The notes beneath the pieces were generated by a model. It was not told the origin of the DNA. It did no database searches and was given only the letters and a program-made list of their open reading frames with translations. This document shows positions 1 through 10,750 of a stretch of 64,000 nucleotides of DNA, piece after piece (position 1 is the stretch's first letter; each line of letters opens with the position of its first letter). Origin of the DNA: Coenobita brevimanus (taxonomy: Eukaryota; Arthropoda; Malacostraca; Decapoda; Coenobitidae); contig CM064732.1 in NCBI GenBank assembly GCA_032717465.1, forward strand, positions 35,505,015 through 35,569,014, given 5' to 3'. A program made the translations under genes and the position numbers.

Positions 1-680
1 AAGTACCAGTTATGAAAGCAAACGTTTATGCAAGCTAGGAGCTATATGGAAAATAAGCTTAATTATGGAAAAATGAAACAAGATTTTTTACTTTACATTA
101 AGCTCGAGAAAAGGAACTGTTAAATTTATTAATTACAAAAAATAAATTTAACGTTACATTTCAAATCAAATCAATGAGACGCACTCGCTCACTCACTCAC
201 GCAATAGCTAAATACTTACGCCTAGGGAAAAACACCTTAATTAAACTCTTATAACTAGAAAATACACAAAAGAAATACTATAGTCGATGAATGCTGCGTA
301 TCACCAGATGGGTGAGAAGACTGGACTAACTGTGAAGTGGAGTTTGGGTACTAGCTGACCTCTCACACTGCGGCACAGGTCCTTCCTCCGTCACATCAAT
401 CAAAAGACTGACTAAGTCGTGGGAAAGCGGAGCACTCGGCCGCATTTTTTTAACGGTCGAATGAGGAAGCAGAGGCGAACAATAAAAAAACAATAGTATC
501 GCTCAGTACAGCACTTAGTGACGTGCATTAAATCGGTCACTCTTTGAAAACGGTGACGAATTATTTGAAAAGTATACTCCGATAATGGAGGGAGAAACGG
601 TTAGCTGAGCGATACACAGTGAGTTTTCCACTAATAGTTCGTGGTTTCTCACAAAAAGGAAATGTCGCGAATTGATTCGT

Positions 681-682
<2 letters not shown>
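1..682. other. Unassigned AT-rich sequence
   Basis: I see no gene, RNA or recognisable repeat here. Short open frames exist on the minus strand, but they run into the neighbouring (AT)n tract and have low-complexity composition, so I do not call them genes. Confidence 0.5.

Positions 683-729
<47 letters not shown>
683..729. repeat. (AT)n microsatellite
   Basis: Uninterrupted AT dinucleotide tract of about 47 bp. It immediately precedes the decayed LINE that starts near 730. Confidence 0.95.
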
Positions 730-731
<2 letters not shown>

Positions 732-1832
732 ATAAGGCGATGAAAGAAGTAAAAACACGAGTAATGGTGTGAGGGATGGCGTTGATAATGAATGGTGATG
801 GATGGAATATCTCAAATTTGTTGTATGCTGGTGATGCAGTACTACTTGCAAATACCGGACAAGAACTTGGTTGACTAGTGCAGAGTTTTTTTTGACGTCT
901 GTGAGCGTCATGCCTTGATAGTAAACGCAGAGAAGAGTAAAGTGATGGTTACTGAGAGAGAAGATGACTCCCATTGTGATGTTACAGTGAATGAAGGGAG
1001 ACTGGAATTATTGTGAGACTTCAATAACTGGGTACAGTGATAGAAAAGATAGGAAAATGTGCAAAAGAAGCTGAAAGTAGAGCGACACAAATATGGAAAG
1101 TAGTTGGTGCTATGAAGACTTGATAAGAAGCAGAGGCTTGTGTTGTAGCTGCACGAGGCTTACATGAAGGAGTGTTAGTGCCAGCTTTAACATATGGATG
1201 CGAGTTATGGTGTAGCATGAAAATGAAAAGTCAAGAGTGAGGGCATTGGAGATGGGGCTGCTGAGGATAGTATGTGGAGTACAGAGAGTGGATAGGATAA
1301 AATAATGTGATTCGTGAAAGATGTGGAATGAGGAAGTCTGTGGACACCAAAATCGAAGAGAGTGTATTGAGATGGTATGGTAATGTGAAGAGAGTGAATG
1401 AGAGAATTGTGAAATGGGTATATCTTAGCGAATTCGAAGGAGGAAGGAGGCGAGGTGGGCTGAGAAGGTGGAGGGATAAGGTGGATGAGTATGTGATGAT
1501 GAGAAGTATGGAAGTCGGTGAGGCTAGGGGCACTGACAAGAGATCGAGCTGGCTGGATGAATATTGTGAAAAGTGCATGATCAGGGATATGGCACTCCTT
1601 TTTAACATGACAGCGTTCGGAGTGGCTCTACCGGATACGTTTATGTGAAGCTACAGAATGTGGTGAATGTTTTTTGGCGTATCAGATACAGCCAGGATTC
1701 CTGGGGCATGAATGATGAGTGAACGGAAACCGTGGTCCATTGGACTGGGCAAAGTTGGGCTGTCTGGATGTTGCTACTCCTCATCTTGCCCTAGGATGGG
1801 AAAGGAGGTCCGGATGATGATGATGATGAAAA
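730..1832 (+). pseudogene. Decayed RTE-type LINE, reverse transcriptase to 3' end
   Basis: Conceptual translation with several frame changes gives the C-terminal half of a LINE reverse transcriptase. A degenerate catalytic box near 815-830 reads YAGD instead of YADD. It is followed by a region like 'VNAEKSKVM' (about 922-945) and a region resembling 'PALTYGCELW' (about 1185-1215). The longest surviving frame (1307-1648) carries the LRWYGNVKR-type motif and an Arg/Gly-rich segment that in RTE-like LINEs lie just before the stop. The end runs into a (GAT)n run at about 1814-1829, a likely microsatellite tail. It is a different, much older family from the RTE copy at 5984-7780. Family membership is inferred from these motifs only. 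Confidence 0.7.
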
Positions 1833-2150
1833 TCTGCCTTTCGATTCTTCGGACTGAGAAACTATTCCTGCATGGTACAAGCTATGGCATGCCAGCAGAA
1901 AGTCAGAGATCTCTGAGACTAATTCCTTTAAAATACTGCTAGATGTGGTTGCAGTCAAGCACTCACGTGAATATAAACTGTAGCATAGACCATACGAGTT
2001 GTTTCCGTTTAACCCACACTAAGTTACAAACACAACCCACCACCTCTAAACGTATGCTCATGATATCCCTTTACTGAATACTCCCATACACTAACGAAAA
2101 CGCAAGCGAAGTATTAGCTTGCTTGACATGTGAGTATGCCTGTGTACGTG
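1833..2150. other. Unassigned sequence
   Basis: No gene or repeat recognised between the LINE tail and the (GT)n tract. Confidence 0.4.
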
Positions 2151-2154
2151 TGTG

Positions 2155-2157
2155 TGC

Positions 2158-2194
<37 letters not shown>
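2155..2194. repeat. (GT)n microsatellite
   Basis: GT dinucleotide run with one early interruption. It leads into the G/T-rich block that follows. Confidence 0.9.
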
Positions 2195-2196
<2 letters not shown>

Positions 2197-3015
2197 GTCC
2201 ATTGGTTGGGTAGCTGGGGGTGGGTGATGTTGGAGCAGTGGGTGTGGTCGTTCGGTGCATCACCAGAGTGGATTGGCAGGTTGGATAGTAGAGGTAGGGT
2301 GGGTTGGTTGGGTGAGGTGTGTGAAGTGGCTTAGGGTGAGTTGTAGGGGTAGATGGGTTGGTGTGTGGATGCATAGTGTGGGCTGGGTGAGAGACAAGTT
2401 GGATTGGCGGGTGGTCGGGAAAGGGTTGGTAAGTTAGATGTGGATGGTGTGGACTCGGTAGATGATTGGAGTTCGAATGGGTGGGTGGTATGGAGAGTGA
2501 AAAGGGTAAAGTAAGAAGGGTGGTTGTGGGTATGGATGGGCAGGGTGGGTGGGTGGGTTGGTAGGAGTGTGTGTATAAGATGGATGGGTTCCCATGGTGG
2601 GGTGGGTGGACAGGGTGGATGAGTATTCAGGGAGAGGTGGGGGAGTACGGTGGGAGCGGGGTGGTTGGCAGGCAAGTTGGATCGCGGAAGAAGGTGTGCA
2701 GAATGGGTTGCCAGGGTGAGGGGGCACGTTGGATCGCCAGGGTAGCTGAGAAGATTGCTTTGCCAGGGTGCTGTGGGTGCGTGATTGGGTTGAAGGGTTG
2801 GCTAGATGGGTTCAGGATGAGCAGGGTAGGTAGTTGAGTGGATGGATGTATTGGGTGTCATTGTTGGGTGAGCATGGTGGGTGGTATTAGTGGGTTGGCA
2901 GGGTGAATGGCCGGGATTGGAGGCAAGGGTCGGTCGCCCAGGTGGCTGGGTAGGGTGCGTAGGCGGGTTAGGGTTTGCTGAGTGGATAGGTGGATGAGTT
3001 GGTGGATGGATATGT
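2195..3015. repeat. Degenerate GGGT/TGGA-rich minisatellite
   Basis: About 820 bp on the plus strand are strongly enriched in G and T and depleted in C, built from irregular units such as TGGGTTGG, GGGTGG and TGGATGG. Several open frames on both strands (Trp/Gly/Val-rich or Pro/Thr/His-rich) are by-products of this composition, not genes. At 2543-2558 the repeat is perfect: four GGGT units in a row, a sequence able to form a G-quadruplex. Confidence 0.8.
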
Positions 3016-3380
3016 GGCTCCAAAGATGATAAATCAGAAGCGGGACTTATATGGCTAGTAATCTTGTAACATGTTGCTATTACTTGGATTTTATCACGCC
3101 GTGTAGAAAACGTTGGGTTAATAGTTACATACCAAACAATGGAACCATTCTACTGAAGTTTGCCAGAGCTTCAAATCAATTGTTTTTCATGGAACTGAAG
3201 ATGGATCTGTGAAAGTAATAAAATACTTAATAGTAGGGTAAGTGAAACTAACATTGCATGCAATATGACGTGAGAGTGAGCGAAATTTCTGGTCTCCGAT
3301 TCATTCGCTTAGCAAATTAGCGCTATAATGGGGGTGTTTGGGGGATGGACGTTTGCGATTAACCTGCCCTCCGTAAGCAG
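3016..3380. other. Unassigned sequence
   Basis: No recognisable gene or repeat. Confidence 0.4.
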
Positions 3381-3606
3381 ATTATTTCATTGATGTTGTG
3401 TATCTCAGTTTTCAAAAGGCTTTTGACAAAGTTCTACACAAAAAGCTATCAGAACCAGATGGCACATGGTTTCAGTGGCAGTGTGGTCAGGTGGATCAGA
3501 GATTGGCTTTGCGGATGAAAGCAAAGAGTTGTAATGAATGGAAAAGAATCAGACCTGTTACACGTTACATATGAAGTGCCCTTGGGTTCAGTGTTAGGTT
3601 CTGTTC

Positions 3607-3610
<4 letters not shown>
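3381..3610 (+). pseudogene. CR1-like LINE fragment, RT fingers/palm
   Basis: Translation with frameshifts gives LINE reverse transcriptase motifs: a 'VYLSFQKAFDKV' catalytic-Asp region (about 3397-3432), then a region like '[13 protein letters not shown]', then a degenerate GxPLGSVLG box (about 3570-3605). The reading frame is broken and the sequence runs straight into an (AT)n tract. The same element resumes near 3820. Confidence 0.75.
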
Positions 3611-3699
<89 letters not shown>

Positions 3700-3725
3700 G
3701 GCCAGACGCCTCAATCCCGTTTGGG

Positions 3726-3806
<81 letters not shown>
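3611..3806. repeat. (AT)n tract split by a 30-bp RTE 3' end
   Basis: Two long (AT)n tracts (about 3611-3693 and 3731-3806) lie inside the CR1-like RT, exactly between its GVPQGS-type box and its catalytic YxDD region. Between them (about 3698-3728) is a 30-bp sequence nearly identical to the last bases of the RTE LINE at 6003-6033. The Tyr/Ile-repeat open frames here are artefacts. Confidence 0.85.
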
Positions 3807-3808
<2 letters not shown>

Positions 3809-3819
3809 TTATATATATT

Positions 3820-5180
3820 AAATGATATTGATGGATGGAGGATTATTTTGTATGATCTCTTAATTTGTTGATGATACAAAAATAGGAAACACAGCAGACA
3901 CAGCATTGCAGTGGTATGTACAGTAGTTCAGAGAGATCTCCATCAGCTGTTTGAGTGGGCCCAGACATGGTTAATGGACTTTAATATTAATAAATGCGAA
4001 TTGCTGTACATTGGCAGTAAGAATGTCAGTGCCAGTTATATGGTGAATAATGTTCAACTTGATAGTGTAAACCATGAAAAAGATTTAAGTAGTTGCAATA
4101 ACAAGTTATTTTAAACCATACTAACATTGTACAAGGGCTGTTAAAGAAAATAATTTAACTGGATTTATAGGTACAGCATTAGAATGTAAACTGGATAATA
4201 TTGTCCTCACCTTGTATAAATCCTTAGACATCCCCACCTGGAGTATTGCGTCCACTTCTGTTCACCTTATTATGAAAAAGATTAGGAGAAACTTAAGAGA
4301 GTACAGTGAAGAGTGACAAAAATGATATCTATGTTTAATAATAAACCATAAGGGGATTGCTTAAAAGAGCTGAATCTATAATTCTTTAATACACTCACAC
4401 TTGGAGTATTACGTCCAGTTCTAGTCACCTAATTATGAAAAACATTTGGAGAAACATTAGAGAGTACAACAATGGGTGGCAAATATGGTAGTGTACCCAC
4501 AGTATATGAGAAATAAACCATATGGAGAATGATCAGAAGAGTTGAATCCACTTACCTTAACTAAAAACAGACTAGAAAGGGGGGGGGGATTCAAGTTTAC
4601 AAAAATCTTCAAAAGATATGATAATATGGCTGTCGAAAAGTACTTCACATAGATAGGGTGAATTATACTAGACGCAGTGGACATAACACCATTGTCAAGA
4701 GTTTCCACTCACGTGAAGCTAAACACGTCTTCAGCTGAGTTGTAGATATATGGAACAAGTTGCATCCTGATGTAGTTTACAGTGACAAAATACAGTATTA
4801 ACAGTGAAAAACTGAGACAAATATTATACCTGGATTGAATTAATATGAGGAATGATTACAAGTGCTGAATCTGTTTACCCTAACTAAAAGTAGACTAGGA
4901 GGGTGGGTTAATTCAAGTATACAAAATCTTCATAGGACGTGATAATATGGCTGTAGAAAAGTACTTCACAATGGAGCGATCGAATTATCCCAAACGCAAT
5001 GGACATAACATCGATGTCAAGACACTCACGTGAAGCTAAACACATCTTCAGTAGAGTTGTTAATATATGGAACAAGCTGCATCCTTATGTGGTTTACTGT
5101 AATAAAATACTAACAGTGAAAAACTGCATGAATAAGTGTTTATCTTCTAGTCTTCAGCCTAGCATGTTCTTTTCTAAATA
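3820..5180 (+). pseudogene. CR1-like LINE fragment with internally repeated C-terminus
   Basis: This continues the LINE of 3381-3610. A frame at 3911-4114 reads 'LMDFNINKCELLYIG', the region just after the catalytic box in CR1-like LINEs. Downstream, translation gives 'LDNIVLTLYKSL', 'HLEYCV'-like and 'NKLHPYVV'-like segments. The C-terminal region occurs in up to three diverged copies: about 4230-4372, 4388-4813 and 4843-5180. The last copy ends in an open frame at 4999-5181. Frameshifts and stops throughout show this is a dead element. Confidence 0.7.
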
Positions 5181-5980
5181 ATACATCTACGAATTAAAGT
5201 ATTTTGCAGTTCAAAACATGGAAGGCATACCAGTGATCATTGAACAAGAACGACATGTTTTTGAAGGTGACTAGATGAGTTTTCCTTATAGGTTAAAATA
5301 GTCCAGAATATGGCTTCCATTCATCCTTGCCTATGAATTTCCATGAGTGCTTTTCCATGCTGCACGGTGTTCCTTCTCTCTGTTTCCTTCCGACTTCGGT
5401 TGGAAGGTTGGGCGGGTGGGGGTGAGCCCTCATACTTTCCCATCCTTGTTATTGGCAGAAGAGGTATAGGTTAGTTATAGTTAAGCTTGTAACAAACAGC
5501 CTTAAAAGAACCAATAGATGTATTGCTCTTACCTTTCCTTTGTACTCCTGTGTATCACTCAGAGCCCTACGTTGGAGAGCGCACAAGCCTTAGCAGACAG
5601 TCATAAACACAAATATAAACAACCGTAATCACGCAACTGTAGGCACATACCATTAAACAAAACTGTGAACGCAACCATAAACTAGGTCAAACACACCGCC
5701 ATAAACACAAGTCCGTGAGTCGGAAGTGTACATAGAGCCGAAAATTCAGCAGTACACATAACCATACACACAGAACCGTGCACACAGAAGTGTGCACAGT
5801 TACTAGCAGTGATAACTGTTACAGCGGCTGGTGCTTTTGGTCTATGTGGCAGTAGTGTGTTTGCTGACAGTGTAGCTTCAGGGGTATGAATGGGAAGGCA
5901 AACCCTGTTATTACGATCATGTCAGTGATTGAAATTCCCTGCCCATACACTGTAGGATGAAGCTTCTGGTATATAAAGTA
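5181..5980. other. Unassigned, partly CA-rich sequence
   Basis: No gene recognised. About 5590-5790 holds loose, irregular repeats of ATAAACACA/ACCATA-like words. Confidence 0.4.
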
Positions 5981-6002
5981 TGTCTATCTATCTATCTATC
6001 TA
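5980..6002. repeat. (TCTA)n tail of the RTE LINE
   Basis: Short TCTA tetranucleotide run directly abutting the RTE 3' end. It reads as (TAGA)n on the coding strand, so it is the microsatellite tail of the insertion. The 55.8-kb RTE copy has the same tail. Confidence 0.9.
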
Positions 6003-7780
6003 TTGCCAGACGCCTCAATCCCGTTTGGGGTGGCCACAAACAAATCGCCTCCAAGTCGCCCTGTCCCCCGCCATTTCACTCCCCTGCTTCCAGCTCACAC
6101 CCCCCTCTCTCATATACCTCTCCACCCCATCCCTCCATCTCATCCTCGGCCTCCCCCTCCCTCTTTCCCCCTCCACCTCACTCACATACACTCTCTTCGT
6201 CAGTCTTTCACCCTCCATCCTCTCCACATGGCCAAACCACCTCAGTGTGTTCCTCATAACGCTTCCTATCACATCCACATCAACACCACAACGCTCCTTT
6301 ATATCCTCATTCGTCAACCTGTCTCTCCATGTGACTCCACAGGCTCCTCTTAAATAACTCATTTCCACTGCTCTCACTCTTGACTTGTGTCTTTCCAACA
6401 ACGTCCAAGCTTCACTTCCGTACGTTAGAGTTGGTATCACAATACTGTCATGTAGTAACTTTTTCACTTCCATGCTCACTTCCCTGTTTCTTATCACTGC
6501 TTTCAAGGAACCAGCAACCTTTCTTCCCTGCTGTACCCTTTCAAGCTCTTCACCCTCCAAACCTCCATCCTTACTCATCACACTACCCAAGTACTTAAAC
6601 GTACTCACACTTTCCAATTCCTCACCATCCAACCTCGCTGTACATTCACTGACTTCACCTCTCTCAAAGACCATCACTTTACTCTTCCCTACATTCACCT
6701 TTAGATTCCGTTTCTTACACACTCTCCCAAACTCATCCACCAAGCCTTGCAGCTCTCCTTCGTTTTCACTCAACAACACAGTATCATCTGCAAACAACAG
6801 TACAGGGAGTTTCCAAACACTATCCTCTCTCACCAGGGACACTCCAACATCCACTACCCTATCTTGTACCTCTTTTATTACCCCATCCATGTACAGATTG
6901 AACAACCATGGAGACATGACACATCCCTGTTTCAACCCAACCTTCAAAGAGAAAAATTCACTTAGATCACCATCCACACGCACTGCAGCCTTCGCACCAT
7001 CGTATATACTCTTCACAGCATTCAACAACTTTCCATCTACTCCATATATTCTTAACACTTTCCACAATCCTTGTCTATCCACTCTGTCATATGCTTTCTC
7101 CAAATCCATGAATGCCGCATACAACTTCTTTCCCTTCTCTAGAAACTTTTCCACTAAAGATCTGAGAATGAATATCTGATCTACACAACCTCTTCCCTTC
7201 CTAAAGCCTCCCTGTTCTTCTCCAACTAATTTCTCTGTTATTTCTCTAACTCTGTCAATAAGTATCCTACCATACACTTTTCCTATTATACTAAGAAGAC
7301 AAATGCCCCTGTGGTTACCACACACTTCTTTTTCCCCTTTTCCTTTGTACAAGGGAATAATTATACCTGACTTCCAATCCTCCGGGACTCTACCTTCCTC
7401 CCAGGCCAATCTGCACATCTTCCACATCCATTCTACTACTATCTCTCCCCCATGCTTAAGCATTTCACCACACACTCCATCAATTCCTGGGGCTTTCCCC
7501 GATTTAACTTTCTTCATTGCTTCCACAACTTCTATCCTACTGATTTCTTCCTGTCTTCTCACCTCCCTCCTTCTCCCAGCCATTCCCCAGCCACTTATAC
7601 TCGCATTACTTCCATCCTCTACGTTCAACAATTCCTTAAAGTGTTCTCTCCATCTGCTCACTTTTTCTCCCTTCTCCACTAGTAATCTACCATTTTTATC
7701 TTTCACTCCCCTGCTAACTTCACTTCCACCCTGTCTTTGTATATTAAAAAGAAATGTAACTGCAGTATTCGTAATAACAA
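6003..7780 (-). mobile_element. RTE-type LINE, 5'-truncated, RT frame open
   Basis: The minus strand carries one uninterrupted frame from about 7780 to the TGA at 6017-6015; 563 residues are counted from a GTG at 7706. From that point: connector with 'GKAPGIDGV' near residue 70, RT palm 'FMDLEKAYDRV' with Asp201, 'GLKQGCVMSPWLFN' near 258, catalytic FADD at 305-308 (nt 6794-6783), a thumb, then 'TLRWFGHVERM' near 487 and a 'GRGRPRMRW' basic stretch. The apurinic endonuclease domain expected upstream is missing, so this is a 5'-truncated copy with no real start codon. The stop lies only about 12 nt from the 3' end, a hallmark of the RTE clade. An intact RT without stops suggests a recent insertion. 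Plus-strand open frames here are shadows. Confidence 0.88.
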
Positions 7781-7798
7781 AAAAAAAAAAAAAAAAAA
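7780..7798. repeat. Poly(A) run at the 5' edge of the RTE copy
   Basis: About 19 adenines on the plus strand mark the upstream boundary of the RTE homology. Confidence 0.7.
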
Positions 7799-8190
7799 CT
7801 TTAGACCAGTTATGTGTATTACTTACTTGGGTAAGTGAGTCGGACTTGGTTCAGGTTCGGTGCAGCATGTGTGCACTGAAGCCACTGAGATCAGGATATT
7901 AATCAACCTGAAAGCAGACGGAGTTCTAAGGATCTGAATGAATCCTCCGGTCCTTGTGAGGTTCGCCTAATAGATGATCGTGCAAGAAAATATTTGCTGG
8001 GTATTTATGAATGATCATTATGTTCGTTGACGCTTAATATTAATATGAAAAATGAAATGAAGTATTTAAGTCTTAAATTAATTAGAAAGCCCCCTTTCCT
8101 TCACTCTGACATGAACACCCTGACCATTCTCCTACCTCTCACTCACCTTTTGCTAGATCCACACTCAACGTTACCCACGCCCACGAATCC
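7799..8190. other. Unassigned sequence
   Basis: No gene or repeat recognised. Confidence 0.4.
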
Positions 8191-8640
8191 ATTCACATTC
8201 TCTCTCTCTCTCTCTCTCTCTCCCTCTCTCTGCCCTATCACGACCTCTTGTCTCCTATCCTTTCCCTCTCACTCTTCTTTTTGCACTTTCATATTATCTT
8301 CCCTCCCTACTTTCCCTCTCTCTACTTTCCATTCACCCTTCCTCCCTTCTTTCCCCATTTCCTCCTCATGTCTCTTTTCACTCTCTCCCTCTCGTCTAGT
8401 ACTCCCTCACATTTTCCCTTCCTACACAGTATCCTCACTTCCCTCCTGTCCTCTTCTATTATCTTCCTCCAGTCCTCCCTATCCCGTGCCTCCCCTCTCT
8501 TATTTTGCGCTGTACAGTTGGTTCCACTCCCGTGTTTATCACTTAGCGCTGCCAATCCTCTCACTCGGAGGTGTCAACCCGAAAGGGTTTCCAAACATTT
8601 GGAAGCGAGAGGGCGAGAGTAATGGTGTTCTAGTGTAGGT
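8190..8640. repeat. CT-rich low-complexity block
   Basis: Starts with a (CT)n run (about 8199-8230) and continues as a pyrimidine-rich stretch to about 8510. The Ser/Pro/Leu-rich open frames here reflect composition, not coding. Confidence 0.75.
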
Positions 8641-8795
8641 GTCTGCGGGGAAGGAATGGGTGCAGCCAAGGAGTAAAGCAAAAAGTATATCCCTTGTGAA
8701 AGATTAGAAATCAGATCAATGCTTTAACTGAGCTTACTTGGACGAGTGTAATAAATCGTCTGATTCTTAGCAAATTATAATCAAACGTTTCAAAG

Positions 8796-9337
8796 CATAT
8801 GGGCCTGATGGAGTCCCTCCTGTTGTTCTCAAGAACTGTGCTTCTGTGCTTACACCCTGCCTAGGCAAACTCTTTCACCTTTGTCTGTCCATACCTTTCC
8901 CTCTTGCTGGAAGTTTGCTCTCATTCAGCCAGTCCCAAAGAAGGGTGACCACTCCCAACCCTCCAACTATCGTCCAATTGCTTTAACGTCCTGTATTTCA
9001 AAAGTTTTCGAGTCAATTCTCAATAGGAAAATTTTAAGGCATCTTTCCTATCACAACCTTCTTTCTGATCATCCGTACGGGTTCCGTGAGGGACGCTCCA
9101 CTGGCGATCTTTTCACCTACCTTTCAGACTCCTGGTCCTCCTCCTTTCGGGACTTTGGCGAAAGCTTTGCCATTGCACTTGGCATCTCAAAGGCTTTCGA
9201 TCGAGTCTAGCATAAATCTTTAATTTCCAAACTGCCCTCTTACGGTTTCTATCCTTCTATCTGTGCCTTCATTGCTAGCTTCATTTCTGGTCGTTCTATA
9301 GCTGCTGTTGTAGACGGCCATCGTTCTTCTCCTAGAT
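8796..9337 (+). pseudogene. Jockey-like LINE fragment, RT N-terminal half
   Basis: About 540 bp are closely similar at nucleotide level to 30790-31336, part of the longer jockey-like LINE in this window. It encodes 'AYGPDGVPPVVLKNC', the 'YRPIALTSCISKVFESI' region and 'GISKAFDRV'. A TGG-to-TAG change follows 'AFDRV', and other frame changes exist near 8880. Both ends are missing, and the 3' side stops abruptly where Penelope-like sequence begins. Confidence 0.85.
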
Positions 9338-9344
9338 GTGTCCC

Positions 9345-9961
9345 ACACAGGTGTGACTACACTACCAAGAGATGACAGGGAACAATCACTTGTTAGTCTG
9401 GGGGATACTGCTTTAAAATTAATTCAGTTATCAATTTATCACACTTAAAATGACCATAGCTCATGTTTACATTCTTTTCATATGTGCCAAAAATTAGACA
9501 AGATTCTATTACATTTCTTTCATCTAAGCTTTTTGATCTTGCTAGAATCTTGGAGCCTGTCCAGTCAATATGGTGATCACTGGATGCTTTGTGCTGAAAT
9601 AAACCATTACTCTGTTGGGCTGTCTTTACACTGTATTTATGTTGTAAGATTCTAGTTTCCAAATCTTTTCCAGATTGTCCTATGTAAAATTTGTTACAGC
9701 TTTTACACGGGATTTTGTAAACAACGCCTGAATTACTGAAAGGGCTGTTCTTGATGAGGTTTTTTTTTTATGGTGTTCTCATATTTGAATACTACTTGTA
9801 CATTGAGTTTCTTCAGTATGTGAACAACATCAAGAAAATTTTCAGGGAAGGGGAGGACAGAGGTTCTTCGAATGTTCTGGCGATCTGGCTTATTAGTTTT
9901 CCCTTCAAGGAATCTCCTGTGGTTAGTTTGCATACATATTTTCACGGTGAAGTGAAGTCTC

Positions 9962-9963
<2 letters not shown>
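9345..9963 (-). pseudogene. Penelope-like element, GIY-YIG endonuclease end
   Basis: Minus-strand translation gives a C-terminal Penelope segment: 'RTSVLPFPENFLDVVHIL' (about 9880-9825), then 'VVYKIPCKSCNKFYIGQSG', the GIY-YIG nuclease core with its paired Cys (about 9732-9676), then 'LETRILQHKYSV' and a conserved HxxxxxHxIDW-like stretch down to 9393. A homopolymer indel at about 9760-9770 shifts the frame. The reverse transcriptase part is absent: the 5' side runs into an (AT)n tract. Penelope-like elements use this nuclease for insertion (established knowledge). This copy is dead. Confidence 0.8.
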
Positions 9964-10038
<75 letters not shown>

Positions 10039-10040
10039 CA
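9964..10040. repeat. (AT)n microsatellite
   Basis: About 75 bp of AT repeat. It lies at the 3' end (minus strand) of the tRNA-like SINE at 10041-10245 and may be its expanded tail. Confidence 0.9.
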
Positions 10041-10245
10041 TCCAATCCTACATTCCCCCATGAGGAGCGTAGGAGCCCGGAGCTATGCAGTTGGTCACGA
10101 CATTTAAGATGAGAGTGACCAGCCTTACTCATCCCTGAGTGGCATTACACGAGCAATCAACCCCAACCACCCTTTGGATATAAACCTTCACCGGCTCAAC
10201 CCGATTGGAGTGCAATAATTACCCACTAAACCACCAGGCGCCAAA
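10041..10245 (-). mobile_element. tRNA-derived SINE (candidate)
   Basis: On the minus strand a Pol III A box TGGTTTAGTGG, a full match to TRGYNNARNGG, lies at about 10236-10226. A decayed B box GGTTTATATCC lies about 40 nt downstream (about 10186-10176); its differences from GGTTCGANTCC include C-to-T and G-to-A at the CpG. A tRNA-unrelated body of about 130 bp follows and ends in an (AT)n tract. SINE status is inferred from box order, spacing and tail; one copy cannot prove dispersal. Confidence 0.5.
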
Positions 10246-10533
10246 TTTTGGTTATATGGTTACCACCCAGCGTAGTAAATGGTTTCCTGGTGTACAGGAA
10301 ACCATTTGGCTTGTCACTCAGTGTAGAGTCACCCACAGGCAGAAGGAAGAGAACAGAATGAAGGAAAGACAGAAGAGGGAGTGTAAAATTGCCCATAGGC
10401 AGAAGGACAAGGAAAGAATGAACGAAAGGAAGACAGAAGAGGATGGAAGGAAAGAGGGATGGAGGAGAGGAAAGGGCAGACATCCGAGAGCAGCACTACA
10501 TCGAGTGAGTGGATGGTGAGCGCCCCCACCTAC

Positions 10534-10536
<3 letters not shown>
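10246..10536. other. Purine-rich stretch with hairpin and short tandem duplication
   Basis: Contains a perfect hairpin (13-bp arms, 5-nt loop) at 10277-10307. A diverged tandem duplication of about 62 bp follows (about 10329-10450, each unit containing CAGGCAGAAGGA or TAGGCAGAAGGA and ending GACAGAAGAGG). No gene. Confidence 0.6.
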
Positions 10537-10589
<53 letters not shown>

Positions 10590-10678
10590 AGATAGATATG
10601 CACACAGATATATAGGCTATAAATAGATAGAGAGAGAGAGATAGATACACACACATATATAGATAGATAGATAGATAG

Positions 10679-10746
<68 letters not shown>
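10537..10746. repeat. Compound (AT)n-(GATA)n-(GA)n microsatellite
   Basis: An AT run (10537-10586), GATA/GA/CA mixture (about 10587-10680) and a GA run (10685-10746) lie in succession. Ser/Leu-repeat frames are artefacts. Confidence 0.95.

Positions 10747-10749
<3 letters not shown>

Positions 10750-10750
<1 letters not shown>

Noticed and set aside
2114..3023. Trp/Gly-rich and Pro/Thr-rich frames
   Set aside because: Produced by the G/T-rich minisatellite.
9338..9400. Hammerhead ribozyme beside the Penelope-like fragment
   Set aside because: Penelope-like elements can carry one, but no CTGATGA...GAAA core is visible here.
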